Below, piece after piece: positions 54,750 to 64,000 of a stretch of 64,000 bases of DNA. The translations under genes were made by a program, and so were the position numbers. The number at the start of each line of letters is the position of its first letter. The stretch's first letter is position 1. This DNA is from Polynucleobacter duraquae (GTDB lineage Bacteria > Pseudomonadota > Gammaproteobacteria > Burkholderiales > Burkholderiaceae), in NCBI RefSeq assembly GCF_000973625.1, contig NZ_CP007501.1, positions 1,612,001 to 1,676,000 of the forward strand. The letters are read 5' to 3'. The notes beneath the pieces were generated by a model. The model was given only the letters and a program-made list of their open reading frames with translations. It did no database searches and was not told the origin of the DNA.

Positions 54750-57641
54750 ATGCCAAATGCTTCGAATACCCCTAATTCATCAGCGGCCAGTTCACTAGAC
54801 GAACTAGCCAAATCCTACGAACCTGCCCCAATTGAAGCTTATTGGGGTCCGGAATGGGAACGCCGAGGCATTGCCGACGCTACCCTAGATGAGGGCAAGG
54901 GAGATTTCTCAATTCAGTTGCCGCCACCGAATGTGACCGGCACACTGCATATGGGTCACGCTTTTAATCAAACCATCATGGACGGCTTGGTGCGTCATGC
55001 CCGTATGTCCGGTAAAAATACTTTATGGGTTCCTGGTACCGACCATGCTGGTATCGCCACACAAATTGTCGTTGAGCGCCAGCTTGATGTACAGAAGATC
55101 TCTCGCCATGATTTAGGTCGCGAGAAATTCTTAGAAAAAGTGTGGGAGTGGAAAGAAACTTCTGGCAATACCATTACCCGTCAGATTCGTCGCTTAGGTG
55201 CCTCAATTGATTGGGGTAAAGAATATTTCACGATGGACAGCAAGATGTCCAAAGCAGTTGTTGAGGTATTCGTTCGCCTGCATGAACAAGGATTAATTTA
55301 CCGCGGTAAACGTTTGGTGAACTGGGATCCAGTCCTCGGTACTGCTGTTTCAGATCTAGAGGTAGTGAGTGAGGAAGAAGATGGTTCCATGTGGCATATC
55401 CGCTATCCATTAGCAGATGGCTCCGGACACCTAACCGTTGCCACCACGCGCCCAGAGACTTTATTGGGTGACGTGGCCGTCATGGTCAATCCAGAAGACG
55501 AGCGCTACAAACACCTCATTGGTAAATCAGTACAGTTACCGCTGTGCGATCGCGAGATTCCGATCATTGCCGATGACTATGTTGATTTGGCTTTTGGTAC
55601 TGGTGTCGTCAAAGTGACACCTGCACATGACTTCAACGACTATGCCGTTGGACAACGCCATCAGTTGCCACTCATCAATGTCTTGACTCTAGATGCCAAG
55701 ATTAATGAGAATGCACCTGCGGTTTATCAAGGCCTTGAGCGATTTGCTGCCCGTAAACAAATTGTTGCAGACTTAGATACAGCTGGTTTATTAGAAAAAG
55801 TACAGCCACATAAATTGATGGTACCTCGTGGTGATCGCACCCAAACCATCATTGAGCCGATGCTCACTGACCAATGGTTTGTCGCCGTATCTAAACCAAG
55901 TCCTGATAACCAATATCAACCAGGCTCTTCTATCGCAGGCGCTGCGCTAGATGCAGTAAAAAATGGTGACATTAAGCTCGTTCCAGAAAACTGGATTAGC
56001 ACCTACTCCCAGTGGCTGGAAAATATTCAGGATTGGTGCATCTCTCGACAACTTTGGTGGGGGCATCAAATCCCCGCCTGGTATGGTGATGACGGACAGA
56101 TTTTTGTAGCACGCTCCGAAGCAGAGGCGAAAGCGAAGGCTGCTACTGCTGGCTATACCGGTCAACTGAATCGTGATCCTGATGTTTTGGATACTTGGTT
56201 TAGCTCTGCCTTGGTACCCTTTAGCTCATTAGGCTGGCCAGAAGAAACGCCTGCCCTGAATCATTTCTTACCATCATCAGTCTTGGTTACTGGTTTTGAC
56301 ATCATTTTCTTCTGGGTAGCCAGAATGGTCATGATGACTTGTCACTTTACTGGCAAGGTGCCATTTCATACGGTGTATGTTCATGGCTTAGTACGTGATG
56401 CCGAAGGCCAGAAGATGAGTAAATCCAAAGGTAATACTTTGGATCCGATCGATTTAATTGACGGTATCAAGATTGAAGATCTAGTTGCTAAACGCACCAC
56501 TGGCTTGATGAATCCAAAGCAAGCTGAAAGCATTGGCAAAAAAACTAAGAAAGAGTTTCCGGAAGGAATTCCTGCATTTGGCACAGATGCTCTGCGCTTT
56601 ACCTTCGCCTCACTTGCATCACTAGGTCGAAATATTAATTTTGATCAGAAGCGCTGTGAAGGCTATCGCAACTTCTGCAACAAACTTTGGAATGCCACTC
56701 GTTTTGTGCTGATGAATTGCCCTGGCAATGACCAAGAGAACGGCTTTGCTCCTTGTGACAGCCAGTGCGGTCCAGAGGGGCAGCTTGATTTCTCTCCAGC
56801 CGATCGTTGGATTGTTTCTTTATTACAAAGAACAGAGGCTGATGTTGCTAAAGGCTTTCAGAACTATCGCTTTGACAACATTGCTAACAGCATCTATCAG
56901 TTTGTTTGGGATGAGTATTGCGATTGGTATCTAGAGTTAGCCAAGGTACAACTCCAAACTGGAACGCCTGCGCAGCAACGCGCTACTCGCCGCACTCTCT
57001 TGCGTGTTTTAGAAACGATCTTGCGCATGGCGCATCCACTCATTCCATTCATTACCGAAACCCTCTGGCAAACCGTTGGGCCAAAGGTTGGTAAAGAGCT
57101 AGCTAAACAAGATAAACAAACCATTGCGCTGCAGCCATACCCAGTTGCTCAACTCGATAAGATTGATGAGCAAAGCGAAGCTTGGGTTGCCCAGATTAAA
57201 TCGATTGTGGACGCTTGCCGTAATCTACGTGGCGAGATGCAAGTCTCTCCTGCACTCAAGGTACCCCTCTGGATTAGTGGGCCACAAGATTTCTTGAGCA
57301 AAGCAAGTCCGTACCTAACTGCTTTAGCCAAGCTATCTGAAGTCAAAATCTACGATGACGAGTCCGCTTTAGAAAAGGATGCCCCCGGCGCACCAATGGC
57401 TTTGGTTGGTAATCTGAAGTTGCTACTCAAAATTGAAGTAGATGTGGCAGCCGAGAGAATTCGTCTAGGCAAAGAAATCGAACGCTTAGCTAATGAGATC
57501 ACCAAAGCACGTAGCAAGCTTGGCAATGAAAGCTTTGTAGCTCGCGCTCCAGAAGAGGTGGTGGCTCAAGAAAAGCAACGTCTTACTGGCTTTGAGCAAA
57601 ACCACGAGAAACTTGTTGCACAATTAGAACGACTGAAATAA
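54750..57641 (+). CDS. valS: Valyl-tRNA synthetase
   Basis: A class Ia synthetase of about 963 aa. The HIGH-type motif is LHMGHAF and the KMSKS loop is QKMSKSKGN. The editing CP1 domain lies between them, and a C-terminal coiled coil ([16 protein letters not shown]) ends the protein. The ATG at 54750 is preferred to the TTG at 54741. The region after KMSKS carries an insertion of about 30 residues common in betaproteobacterial ValS. Confidence 0.95.
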   Translation: MPNASNTPNSSAASSLDELAKSYEPAPIEAYWGPEWERRGIADATLDEGKGDFSIQLPPPNVTGTLHMGHAFNQTIMDGLVRHARMSGKNTLWVPGTDHAGIATQIVVERQLDVQKISRHDLGREKFLEKVWEWKETSGNTITRQIRRLGASIDWGKEYFTMDSKMSKAVVEVFVRLHEQGLIYRGKRLVNWDPVLGTAVSDLEVVSEEEDGSMWHIRYPLADGSGHLTVATTRPETLLGDVAVMVNPEDERYKHLIGKSVQLPLCDREIPIIADDYVDLAFGTGVVKVTPAHDFNDYAVGQRHQLPLINVLTLDAKINENAPAVYQGLERFAARKQIVADLDTAGLLEKVQPHKLMVPRGDRTQTIIEPMLTDQWFVAVSKPSPDNQYQPGSSIAGAALDAVKNGDIKLVPENWISTYSQWLENIQDWCISRQLWWGHQIPAWYGDDGQIFVARSEAEAKAKAATAGYTGQLNRDPDVLDTWFSSALVPFSSLGWPEETPALNHFLPSSVLVTGFDIIFFWVARMVMMTCHFTGKVPFHTVYVHGLVRDAEGQKMSKSKGNTLDPIDLIDGIKIEDLVAKRTTGLMNPKQAESIGKKTKKEFPEGIPAFGTDALRFTFASLASLGRNINFDQKRCEGYRNFCNKLWNATRFVLMNCPGNDQENGFAPCDSQCGPEGQLDFSPADRWIVSLLQRTEADVAKGFQNYRFDNIANSIYQFVWDEYCDWYLELAKVQLQTGTPAQQRATRRTLLRVLETILRMAHPLIPFITETLWQTVGPKVGKELAKQDKQTIALQPYPVAQLDKIDEQSEAWVAQIKSIVDACRNLRGEMQVSPALKVPLWISGPQDFLSKASPYLTALAKLSEVKIYDDESALEKDAPGAPMALVGNLKLLLKIEVDVAAERIRLGKEIERLANEITKARSKLGNESFVARAPEEVVAQEKQRLTGFEQNHEKLVAQLERLK

Positions 57642-57669
57642 AGCCTCAATAAAACTGATCGGAGTTGAA

Positions 57670-58554
57670 ATGCCATTAAGCACTAAAGCCGTTACCAAAG
57701 CCGTCTTCCCGGTTGCGGGTTTGGGCACTCGTTTCTTGCCAGCCACTAAGGCTAGCCCGAAAGAGATGCTCAATGTAGTGGATAAACCACTCATTCAGTA
57801 TGCGGTTGAGGAAGCGATTGCTGCTGGCATCACCGAAATGATTTTCGTGACCGGCCGCAGTAAGCGTGCCATTGAAGATCACTTTGATAAAGCTTACGAG
57901 CTTGAGGCCGAACTTGAAGCAAAAAATAAACAAGCTCTTTTAGAGATCGTACGAAGTGTAAAACCTAGCCATGTGGATTGTGTCTACGTACGCCAACCTG
58001 AAGCTTTGGGCTTGGGTCATGCAGTTTTATGCGCAGAAAAGCTCGTACGTGATGAGCCTTTTGCCATCATCCTTGCGGATGACTTGCTCGATGGCCAGCC
58101 GCCAGTACTAAAGCAAATGCTCAAAGTCTTTGATGAGCAAAATGGCTCTGTCTTGGCAGTGGAAAAAATTGATCCCTCTAAAAGCAGCTCCTACGGCATT
58201 ATTTCCGGAGTAGAAGTATCCAAAGGTATCTATCGCTTAAATGGCATTGTGGAAAAGCCGCAGCCTCAGGATGCGCCATCCAACCTAGCGGTAGTAGGTC
58301 GCTATGTTCTTTCTTCAGATATCTTTAGTCACATTCGCAATCTGAAGCCCGGCGCTGGCGGTGAAATCCAGCTCACTGATGCGATTGCCTCATTACTCAA
58401 AGAAGACCCCGTATTTGCTTATGAATACGACGGTGTGCGCTATGACTGCGGGAGCAAGCTTGGCTACCTCAAGGCGTCAGTAGAATTTGCTTTACGGCAT
58501 CCAGAAGTGAAGACTGAGTTTGCCGCTTACTTAAAGAATCGTTCTTTAACCTAA
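57670..58554 (+). CDS. galU: UTP-glucose-1-phosphate uridylyltransferase
   Basis: A 294-aa nucleotidyltransferase making UDP-glucose. The signature [20 protein letters not shown] is at residues 16-35, and the LADDLLDG metal-binding segment follows. A GGAGTT ribosome-binding site precedes the ATG. It lies 28 bp after valS and ends at a bidirectional terminator. Confidence 0.95.
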   Translation: MPLSTKAVTKAVFPVAGLGTRFLPATKASPKEMLNVVDKPLIQYAVEEAIAAGITEMIFVTGRSKRAIEDHFDKAYELEAELEAKNKQALLEIVRSVKPSHVDCVYVRQPEALGLGHAVLCAEKLVRDEPFAIILADDLLDGQPPVLKQMLKVFDEQNGSVLAVEKIDPSKSSSYGIISGVEVSKGIYRLNGIVEKPQPQDAPSNLAVVGRYVLSSDIFSHIRNLKPGAGGEIQLTDAIASLLKEDPVFAYEYDGVRYDCGSKLGYLKASVEFALRHPEVKTEFAAYLKNRSLT

Positions 58555-58586
58555 GCATCACAATCAATCTCCAGTGCGAGAAAAGT

Positions 58587-58616
58587 AAAAAGGCAGAAAA
58601 TAATTTCTGCCTTTTT
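58587..58616. terminator. Bidirectional terminator between galU and tusA
   Basis: A 13-bp stem (58587-58599 with 58604-58616), with A- and T-runs in its flanks, separates the convergent galU and tusA-alaS units. Confidence 0.88.
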
Positions 58617-58642
58617 CTTTGGAGCTTTAGGCTCAGCGCGCC

Positions 58643-58882
58643 TTATCTTCTCTTGAGAAAGAAAACCAATACGTCTCCCTCAGTACTGCTAGCGAGCAGT
58701 TCATTACCGGTCTGTTTTGCAAATGCAGGAAAGTCATGCGCAGCACCAGCATCCGTAGCTTTCACTTTCAGCACTTCGCCGGACTGCATGGTAGCTAGAG
58801 CTTTCTTGGTACGCAAAATTGGGAGCGGGCAATTCATGCCGATCGCATCGACCTCGAGATTAAATTCGATAACGTCACTCAT
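58643..58882 (-). CDS. TusA-family sulfurtransferase
   Basis: A 79-aa SirA/TusA-fold sulfur carrier. The conserved CPLPI motif contains the persulfide-forming Cys18. TusA relays sulfur for tRNA thiolation and molybdenum cofactor maturation; several TusA-like paralogues exist, so the exact role is open. It overlaps alaS by 4 nt. Confidence 0.9.
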   Translation of the reverse strand: MSDVIEFNLEVDAIGMNCPLPILRTKKALATMQSGEVLKVKATDAGAAHDFPAFAKQTGNELLASSTEGDVLVFFLKRR

Positions 58883-61503
58883 TTAGATGCCACCCAATCT
58901 TTTACGCCGGCTAAAGCAGCCCCTAACTTGCTTGGGTCGGTACCGCCGGCCATCGCCATCTCTGGTTTACCGCCACCCTTACCGCCGACTTGCTGGGCAA
59001 CGAAGTTGACTAAGTCCCCTGCTTTTACCTTAGCAATCGAGTCCGCAGTCACGCCGGCAATCAGACTCACCTTATCACCCTGCACTGAAGCCAAAACAAT
59101 TGCGGCAGTCTTTAGCTTTCCTTTTAAGGCATCCATAGTCTCGCGTAAGACCTGAGCATCAGCACCATCTAGGCGAGCCGCCAATACTTTAAGGCCATTG
59201 ACATCAACTGCTTGTGTTGCCAACTCATCGCCTTGGCTTGCAGCAAGCTTGGAGTTCACCTTATCTAACTCACGCTCAGCCTGACGCAAACTATCTTGAA
59301 GTTGAGTAACACGACTCACTAAATCACCAGGGTGAGTTTTGAGAACTGCAGCGGCTTCATTGATTTTGTCTTCTAAACCTTGTAAAAAGATCAGGGCATT
59401 TTTCCCAGTCACCGCCTCAACACGACGAATGCCAGCCGCTACACCACCTTCAGAAAAAATCTTCAAGCTTCCGATATCACCAGTACGTCCAACGTGAGTT
59501 CCGCCGCACAGCTCTTTAGAGCTGCCGATTTCTAGTACACGAACTTCGTCTGCATACTTTTCACCGAAAAGCATTGTGGCACCGGTTTTTTGAGCGTCAT
59601 CCAAAGACATCACTTTTCCAGAAGTCGCAGTATTTGCCAAAATTTCAGCATTCACAATATCCTCTATCCGTCGAATTTCTTGCGCAGTAATAGGTGCATT
59701 GTGAGTAAAGTCAAAGCGGGTTTTAGTGGCATCAACTAATGAGCCTTTTTGCTGCACATGATCACCCAAGACTTCACGCAATGCTTTATGCAAAATATGC
59801 GTAGCACTGTGGTTACGCATTGTTTCTGTTCTTTGCTGAGCATCTACCAAGGCATTAAGCACATCACCTACCTTGAGCTCACCCTCTTGTACTTCACCCT
59901 GATGACCAAAAACATCTGCCTGAATCTTGAAGGTATCTTCAACTGCAAAGCGAACTACTTCATTTCGTAACTCACCCTTGTCTCCAACCTGTCCACCAGA
60001 CTCAGCGTAAAAAGGCGTGTTGTCTAACACAATCACTGCTGCATCACCAGCCTTGATGGACTGTACTGCAGAACCATCGACATAGAGTGCGGTGACTTTA
60101 GCGCCCTCATGCTTCAAAGTATCGTAACCATGAAACCGGGTTGGCTTACCGGAGTACTCCAAGCCTTGCGCCACTTTGAACTTACCGGCTGCTCTTGCTT
60201 GGTCACGCTGCTTTTGCATTGCCAAGTCAAAACCTTCGGCATCGACAGTAACATCGCGCTCACGGCATACGTCAGCAGTCAGATCCAATGGGAAGCCAAA
60301 GGTATCGTGTAAGCGGAAGGCAGTTTCACCATCAATTGTCTTGGCGCCACCAGCAAGTGCACCTTCCAAAATTTCCATACCGTTAGCAATAGTCTGAAAG
60401 AAACGCTCTTCCTCCTGCTTGATTACCTCAACCACTTTATCTTTTGCTGCCTGCAACTCTGGATAAGCCTGACCCATCTCTTTTACGAGGGCGGGAACGA
60501 GTTGATAAAAGAACGGTTTGCGCGCGCCCAATTTATAGCCATGACGAATCGCACGGCGCGTAATGCGACGCAAAACATAACCACGACCAGCATTACCTGG
60601 AATCACACCATCCACCACAATAAAGCTACAAGCGCGAATGTGATCGGCAATGACTTTGAGAGACGGACTAGTTGGATCGCAATTATCACCACCGGCTGCA
60701 TCAACAGCTTCTTTAGCTGCTTTGAGCAAATTCACAAAGAGGTCAATTTCATAGTTGGAGTGCACGTGCTGCAACACTGCCGCAATACGCTCAAGCCCCA
60801 TACCAGTATCGACGCTAGGCTTAGGCAATGGATGCATATTGCCCGCTTCATCGCGATTGAACTGCATGAATACGTTATTCCAGATCTCAATATAGCGATC
60901 GCCATCTTCATCAGGACTACCAGGAGGGCCGCCAGCAATATGTGGACCATGGTCATAGAAGATTTCAGTACAAGGGCCGCATGGACCTGTATCACCCATC
61001 ATCCAGAAGTTATCTGAAGCGTAACGAGCACCTTTGTTATCGCCAATGCGAATAATGCGCTCAGCTGGAACACCGATTTGCTTATTCCAAATCTCATAAG
61101 CCTCATCATCATCTGCGTAGACAGTGACTAGTAACTTTTCTTCTGGCAGCTTAAAGACATCCGTCAATAGGCCCCAGGCAAACTGAATTGCATCTTTCTT
61201 AAAGTAATCCCCAAAAGAGAAATTACCCAGCATTTCAAAGAAGGTGTGGTGACGCGCTGTATAACCAACGTTATCCAAGTCATTGTGCTTACCACCTGCA
61301 CGGATACATTTTTGCGCTGTGGTCGCACGGCTATAAGGACGCTTGTCAAAACCCAAAAAAACGTCTTTGAACTGATTCATCCCCGCATTCGTAAACAATA
61401 GGGTTGGGTCGTCTCCAGGCACTACAGGGCTGGATGGGACAATTTGATGGCCTTTTTGGGCAAAGTAGTCCAGGTACGCCTGGCGAATTTGAGAGACTTT
61501 CAT
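58879..61503 (-). CDS. alaS: Alanyl-tRNA synthetase
   Basis: A class II synthetase of 874 aa. The catalytic domain starts [14 protein letters not shown]. The editing domain has the [11 protein letters not shown] and CGGTHV zinc motifs, and the C-terminal C-Ala domain follows. The ATG at 61503 is the family start; the frame to 61560 adds only noise. It diverges from tctB by 122 bp. Confidence 0.96.
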   Translation of the reverse strand: MKVSQIRQAYLDYFAQKGHQIVPSSPVVPGDDPTLLFTNAGMNQFKDVFLGFDKRPYSRATTAQKCIRAGGKHNDLDNVGYTARHHTFFEMLGNFSFGDYFKKDAIQFAWGLLTDVFKLPEEKLLVTVYADDDEAYEIWNKQIGVPAERIIRIGDNKGARYASDNFWMMGDTGPCGPCTEIFYDHGPHIAGGPPGSPDEDGDRYIEIWNNVFMQFNRDEAGNMHPLPKPSVDTGMGLERIAAVLQHVHSNYEIDLFVNLLKAAKEAVDAAGGDNCDPTSPSLKVIADHIRACSFIVVDGVIPGNAGRGYVLRRITRRAIRHGYKLGARKPFFYQLVPALVKEMGQAYPELQAAKDKVVEVIKQEEERFFQTIANGMEILEGALAGGAKTIDGETAFRLHDTFGFPLDLTADVCRERDVTVDAEGFDLAMQKQRDQARAAGKFKVAQGLEYSGKPTRFHGYDTLKHEGAKVTALYVDGSAVQSIKAGDAAVIVLDNTPFYAESGGQVGDKGELRNEVVRFAVEDTFKIQADVFGHQGEVQEGELKVGDVLNALVDAQQRTETMRNHSATHILHKALREVLGDHVQQKGSLVDATKTRFDFTHNAPITAQEIRRIEDIVNAEILANTATSGKVMSLDDAQKTGATMLFGEKYADEVRVLEIGSSKELCGGTHVGRTGDIGSLKIFSEGGVAAGIRRVEAVTGKNALIFLQGLEDKINEAAAVLKTHPGDLVSRVTQLQDSLRQAERELDKVNSKLAASQGDELATQAVDVNGLKVLAARLDGADAQVLRETMDALKGKLKTAAIVLASVQGDKVSLIAGVTADSIAKVKAGDLVNFVAQQVGGKGGGKPEMAMAGGTDPSKLGAALAGVKDWVASK

Positions 61504-61625
61504 GCCAATAATTATCGCATTGGCACTAGCCGGGGGCAAACCTTGCGTAAAGCACCTCAATCCTGCCTTACAATCCCTAACATCAATAAATAGATCGGCA
61601 ATTAAGTCGATACGAGGAGCTCAAC

Positions 61626-62087
61626 TTGAAAATTCGCAATCAACGGGATTTTGGCGCAGGAATCATGTACATGGTTATTGGCCTTTTCTTTACCATCGTA
61701 GCTACCCAGTACCCCATGGGTACTGCAGCCAAGATGGGGCCAGGCTACTTCCCATTTTGGCTCGGTATTCTGATGACCCTTATAGGACTTTTAGTTCTGA
61801 TTAAGTCTATGGGTGCCAAGGCTGCAATTGAGTCTATTCCCAAGTTCAACTGGAAGATCATTACGCAAATTACAGGCTCGGTAGTGCTCTATGCCTTATT
61901 ACTGCCACGCATGGGCTTCTTAGTAGCTATAGTGGTCTTGGTACTGGTTTCAGCTAGCGCCAGCAAAGAATTCACTTGGAAAGGTTCTTTGATCAATGCT
62001 GCCTTTCTAGTCACCTTTACTTATTCAGTCTTTGTTGTGGGCCTCAAGCTTCAGTTCCCACTACTACCAGCATTCCTACAACAATAA
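61626..62087 (+). CDS. tctB: Tripartite tricarboxylate transporter TctB subunit
   Basis: The small membrane subunit of a TTT uptake system, 153 aa with four hydrophobic segments. The typical GPGYFPFWLGILM motif follows the first one. The TTG start is backed by a GAGGAG ribosome-binding site 7 nt upstream. TctA follows after 18 bp. No TctC binding-protein gene is next to the pair. Confidence 0.9.
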   Translation: MKIRNQRDFGAGIMYMVIGLFFTIVATQYPMGTAAKMGPGYFPFWLGILMTLIGLLVLIKSMGAKAAIESIPKFNWKIITQITGSVVLYALLLPRMGFLVAIVVLVLVSASASKEFTWKGSLINAAFLVTFTYSVFVVGLKLQFPLLPAFLQQ

Positions 62088-62105
62088 CGAACCGGGACTC
62101 TAAAA

Positions 62106-63608
62106 ATGGATTTATTTGCTAATTTAGCGCTCGGTTTCGACACGGCGTTTACCTTACAAAATCTGATGTACTGCCTGATTGGCTGTATCTTGGGTACATT
62201 AATTGGCGTTTTGCCAGGTCTAGGTCCAATTGCGACAATTGCAATGCTTTTGCCAGCCACCTACGCATTGCCTCCAATTGCCGCTTTGATTATGTTGGCC
62301 GGTATTTACTACGGCTCACAGTACGGCGGTTCTACCACCGCAATTTTGCTCAACATCCCAGGGGAAACATCCTCGGTGGTGACGGCGATTGACGGTTATC
62401 AAATGGCCAGAAATGGTCGAGCAGGCGTAGCTCTATTTACTGCCGGCATGGGTTCATTCTTTGCCGGTTGCGTAGCAACACTAGTGTTGGCTGCATTTGC
62501 TGCACCACTCTCCCAACTGGCATTTAAGTTTGGTCCCGCCGAGTACTTCTCCTTGATGGTTCTAGGACTGATTGGTGCGGTCGTACTTGCTTCAGGCTCC
62601 TTAATCAAGGCGATCGGCATGATCATCTTGGGTCTCTTGATGGGCTTGATCGGTACTGACGTGAACTCTGGCGTATCACGCTATGCTTTTGACATCCCTG
62701 AATTAAGTGACGGCATTGGATTCGTAGCCGTTGCAATGGGCGTCTTTGGTTTTGCGGAAATTATGGGTAACCTAGAAAAAACTGGTGATGACGAGGGCTT
62801 CCTCAACAAACTCACTAGCATGGTTCCCTCTAAGCAAGATATCAAGCGCATGATTCCATCCATCTTGCGCGGTACAACGATCGGCTCCATTTTGGGCATC
62901 CTGCCAGGCGGAGGCGCTGCTTTGGCAGCCTTTGGCGCCTACTCAGTTGAAAAGAAATCTTCCAAGTACAGCCATGAGTTTGGTAAGGGTGCGATTGAGG
63001 GTGTAGCAGGTCCTGAAGCAGCAAATAATGCTGCCGCTCAAACCTCCTTCATCCCATTGCTCACCTTAGGCATCCCACCGAATGCCGTCATGGCTTTGAT
63101 GGTTGGTGCGATGACAATTCATAACATTCAGCCTGGCCCACAAGTCATGACCAGTAACCCAGCCTTGTTCTGGGGTCTGATCGCCTCTATGTGGATTGGT
63201 AACGTGATGTTGATTCTCTTGAACTTGCCACTCATTGGTATTTGGGTAAAGCTCTTGAAGATTCCTTATCGCTTCCTCTACCCAGCAATTCTGGTGTTCT
63301 GCTGTATCGGTGTGTATACCGTTAATAACACTGTATTTGACGTTTACGTAACCGCAGCCTTTGGTTTAATTGGCTACCTCTTCTTTAAGTTGGGTTGCGA
63401 ACCACCTCCATTGCTCTTAGGTTTCGTGCTTGGGCCAATGATGGAGGAGAACTTCCGTCGCGCCCTCTTGCTATCACGCGGCGACTTCACAACCTTCGTG
63501 ACCCGACCACTCTCCTTAGGTTTGCTGATTGCAGCAGCGCTCCTAGTTGTGATCGTGGCCTTACCTGCAGTTAAGAAAACCCGTGAAGAGGCATTCGTAG
63601 AAGAGTAA
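62106..63608 (+). CDS. tctA: Tripartite tricarboxylate transporter TctA subunit
   Basis: The large permease subunit, 500 aa with about eleven hydrophobic segments. The two inverted-repeat signature loops GVLPGLGPIATIAMLLP and GILPGGGAALAAFGAY, the Na+-coupled translocation elements, are intact. It forms the secondary transporter with TctB and relies on separately encoded TctC/Bug receptors, one of which could be the protein at 27630-28604. Confidence 0.94.
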   Translation: MDLFANLALGFDTAFTLQNLMYCLIGCILGTLIGVLPGLGPIATIAMLLPATYALPPIAALIMLAGIYYGSQYGGSTTAILLNIPGETSSVVTAIDGYQMARNGRAGVALFTAGMGSFFAGCVATLVLAAFAAPLSQLAFKFGPAEYFSLMVLGLIGAVVLASGSLIKAIGMIILGLLMGLIGTDVNSGVSRYAFDIPELSDGIGFVAVAMGVFGFAEIMGNLEKTGDDEGFLNKLTSMVPSKQDIKRMIPSILRGTTIGSILGILPGGGAALAAFGAYSVEKKSSKYSHEFGKGAIEGVAGPEAANNAAAQTSFIPLLTLGIPPNAVMALMVGAMTIHNIQPGPQVMTSNPALFWGLIASMWIGNVMLILLNLPLIGIWVKLLKIPYRFLYPAILVFCCIGVYTVNNTVFDVYVTAAFGLIGYLFFKLGCEPPPLLLGFVLGPMMEENFRRALLLSRGDFTTFVTRPLSLGLLIAAALLVVIVALPAVKKTREEAFVEE

Positions 63609-63632
63609 TTCTCGAGTGCCTCCCAGAAATGA

Positions 63633-63659
63633 GCCCGCAGCAGTTTGCGGGCTTTTTTC
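63633..63659 (+). terminator. Terminator after tctA
   Basis: An 8-bp GC-rich stem (63633-63640 with 63647-63654) followed by six T. It separates tctBA from glnS. Confidence 0.9.
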
Positions 63660-63692
63660 TTTATAGGCAGGGGTTTTCTCTACAATGGGCGC

Positions 63693-64000
63693 ATGTCCCA
63701 AGATAGCAAACCATCAAAATCACCTGCCGGCACTCTTGCTGAGCCCTCTAACTTTTTGCGCCAGATCATCGATCACGACCTGGCGAGTGGGGCCTACCAG
63801 AATCGCACTAATCGAGATGGTCAAGCTATCCCCTCGATCATTACTCGCTTTCCACCAGAACCCAATGGCTATCTTCATATTGGCCATGCAAAAAGTATTT
63901 GCTTAAACTTTGGCTTAGCTGCTGATTACAACAATCAAGCGGGCGGTGCGCGTTGCAATATGCGCTTGGATGACACCAATCCAGTCAAAGAAGATATTGA
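63693..64000 (+). CDS. glnS: Glutaminyl-tRNA synthetase (5' part)
   Basis: The first 102 codons of a class Ib synthetase, cut by the window edge. The start [11 protein letters not shown] is followed by [14 protein letters not shown] and the HIGH motif in [15 protein letters not shown], then MRLDDTNP, all diagnostic of GlnRS. It is presumed to continue beyond the window. Confidence 0.93.
   Translation, partial: MSQDSKPSKSPAGTLAEPSNFLRQIIDHDLASGAYQNRTNRDGQAIPSIITRFPPEPNGYLHIGHAKSICLNFGLAADYNNQAGGARCNMRLDDTNPVKEDI

Noticed and set aside
60502..61017. 171-aa plus-strand open frame opposite alaS
   Set aside because: It lies wholly within the well-conserved alaS gene and shows no recognisable domain or ribosome-binding site.
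1..64000. CRISPR array, rRNA genes, insertion sequences or integrase genes
   Set aside because: No regularly spaced direct repeats, rRNA-like sequence, transposase or recombinase motifs were seen on either strand.

Overview
The window looks like a chromosome segment of a small-genome freshwater betaproteobacterium, most likely Polynucleobacter or a close Burkholderiaceae relative. This is inferred from the moderate, AT-leaning base composition, the tight gene packing, the order rpsU-yqeY-dnaG-rpoD-tRNA-Ile(CAT), the Lys/Ala-rich tail on RpoD, and a BPSS1780-family gene beside thrB. No database search was possible.

Layout. (1) About 0.1-5.1 kb: a secreted lipase-like hydrolase, a bicupin, and a leuC-leuD-like hydratase pair translationally coupled to a fluoroacetate-dehalogenase-type hydrolase. 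(2) 5.1-8.7 kb: a low-density mosaic with a 67-aa ORF, an outer-membrane beta-barrel protein, the 3' stump of another, a secreted choloylglycine-hydrolase-family enzyme, and several remnants of the 3' half of tRNA-Ile(CAT). (3) 8.68-21.5 kb: a 12-gene minus-strand operon: acyl-CoA synthetase, Fe-alcohol dehydrogenase, hotdog thioesterase, a CoxG-crotonase fusion, a three-subunit molybdenum hydroxylase (FAD, 2Fe-2S and molybdopterin subunits), a metallo-beta-lactamase-fold lactonase, an SDR lacking its catalytic triad, succinate-semialdehyde dehydrogenase, a PaaY-like protein and a nitroreductase. (4) 21.8-27.4 kb, divergent: a branched-chain-type ABC importer (binding protein, two ATPases, two permeases) followed by a tandem HxlR regulator. 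Regions 3 and 4 together read as an uptake and degradation system for a (hetero)aromatic or lactone-forming carboxylic acid. Activation to the CoA ester, ring hydroxylation by the Mo enzyme, lactone opening and CoA release would resemble 2-furoate catabolism; the lactonase, Fe-ADH and SSADH also recall gamma-butyrolactone use. The substrate is inference. (5) 27.6-32.2 kb: a LysR-controlled set of CaiB-type CoA-transferase, HMG-CoA-lyase-like enzyme, VOC protein and TctC binding protein.

(6) 32.7 kb to the end: housekeeping genes: tRNA-Ile(CAT), rpoD, dnaG, yqeY, rpsU, tsaD, folE2, dxs, ispA, xseB, a Rieske oxygenase, sseA, a ZIP transporter, a Tat-exported dienelactone hydrolase, polA, thrB, uvrD, valS, galU, tusA, alaS, tctB-tctA and the 5' part of glnS.

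The most notable structural signal is that the 3' half of tRNA-Ile(CAT), from the anticodon loop through CCA, recurs as a perfect 49-bp direct copy 24.3 kb away, with more decayed copies at 5.2 and 32.2 kb. This marks the tRNA as a repeatedly used integration site and the catabolic block as a genomic island. No recombinase gene was recognised. Palindromic direct repeats and a pseudoknot-capable structured segment lie at the island's ends.
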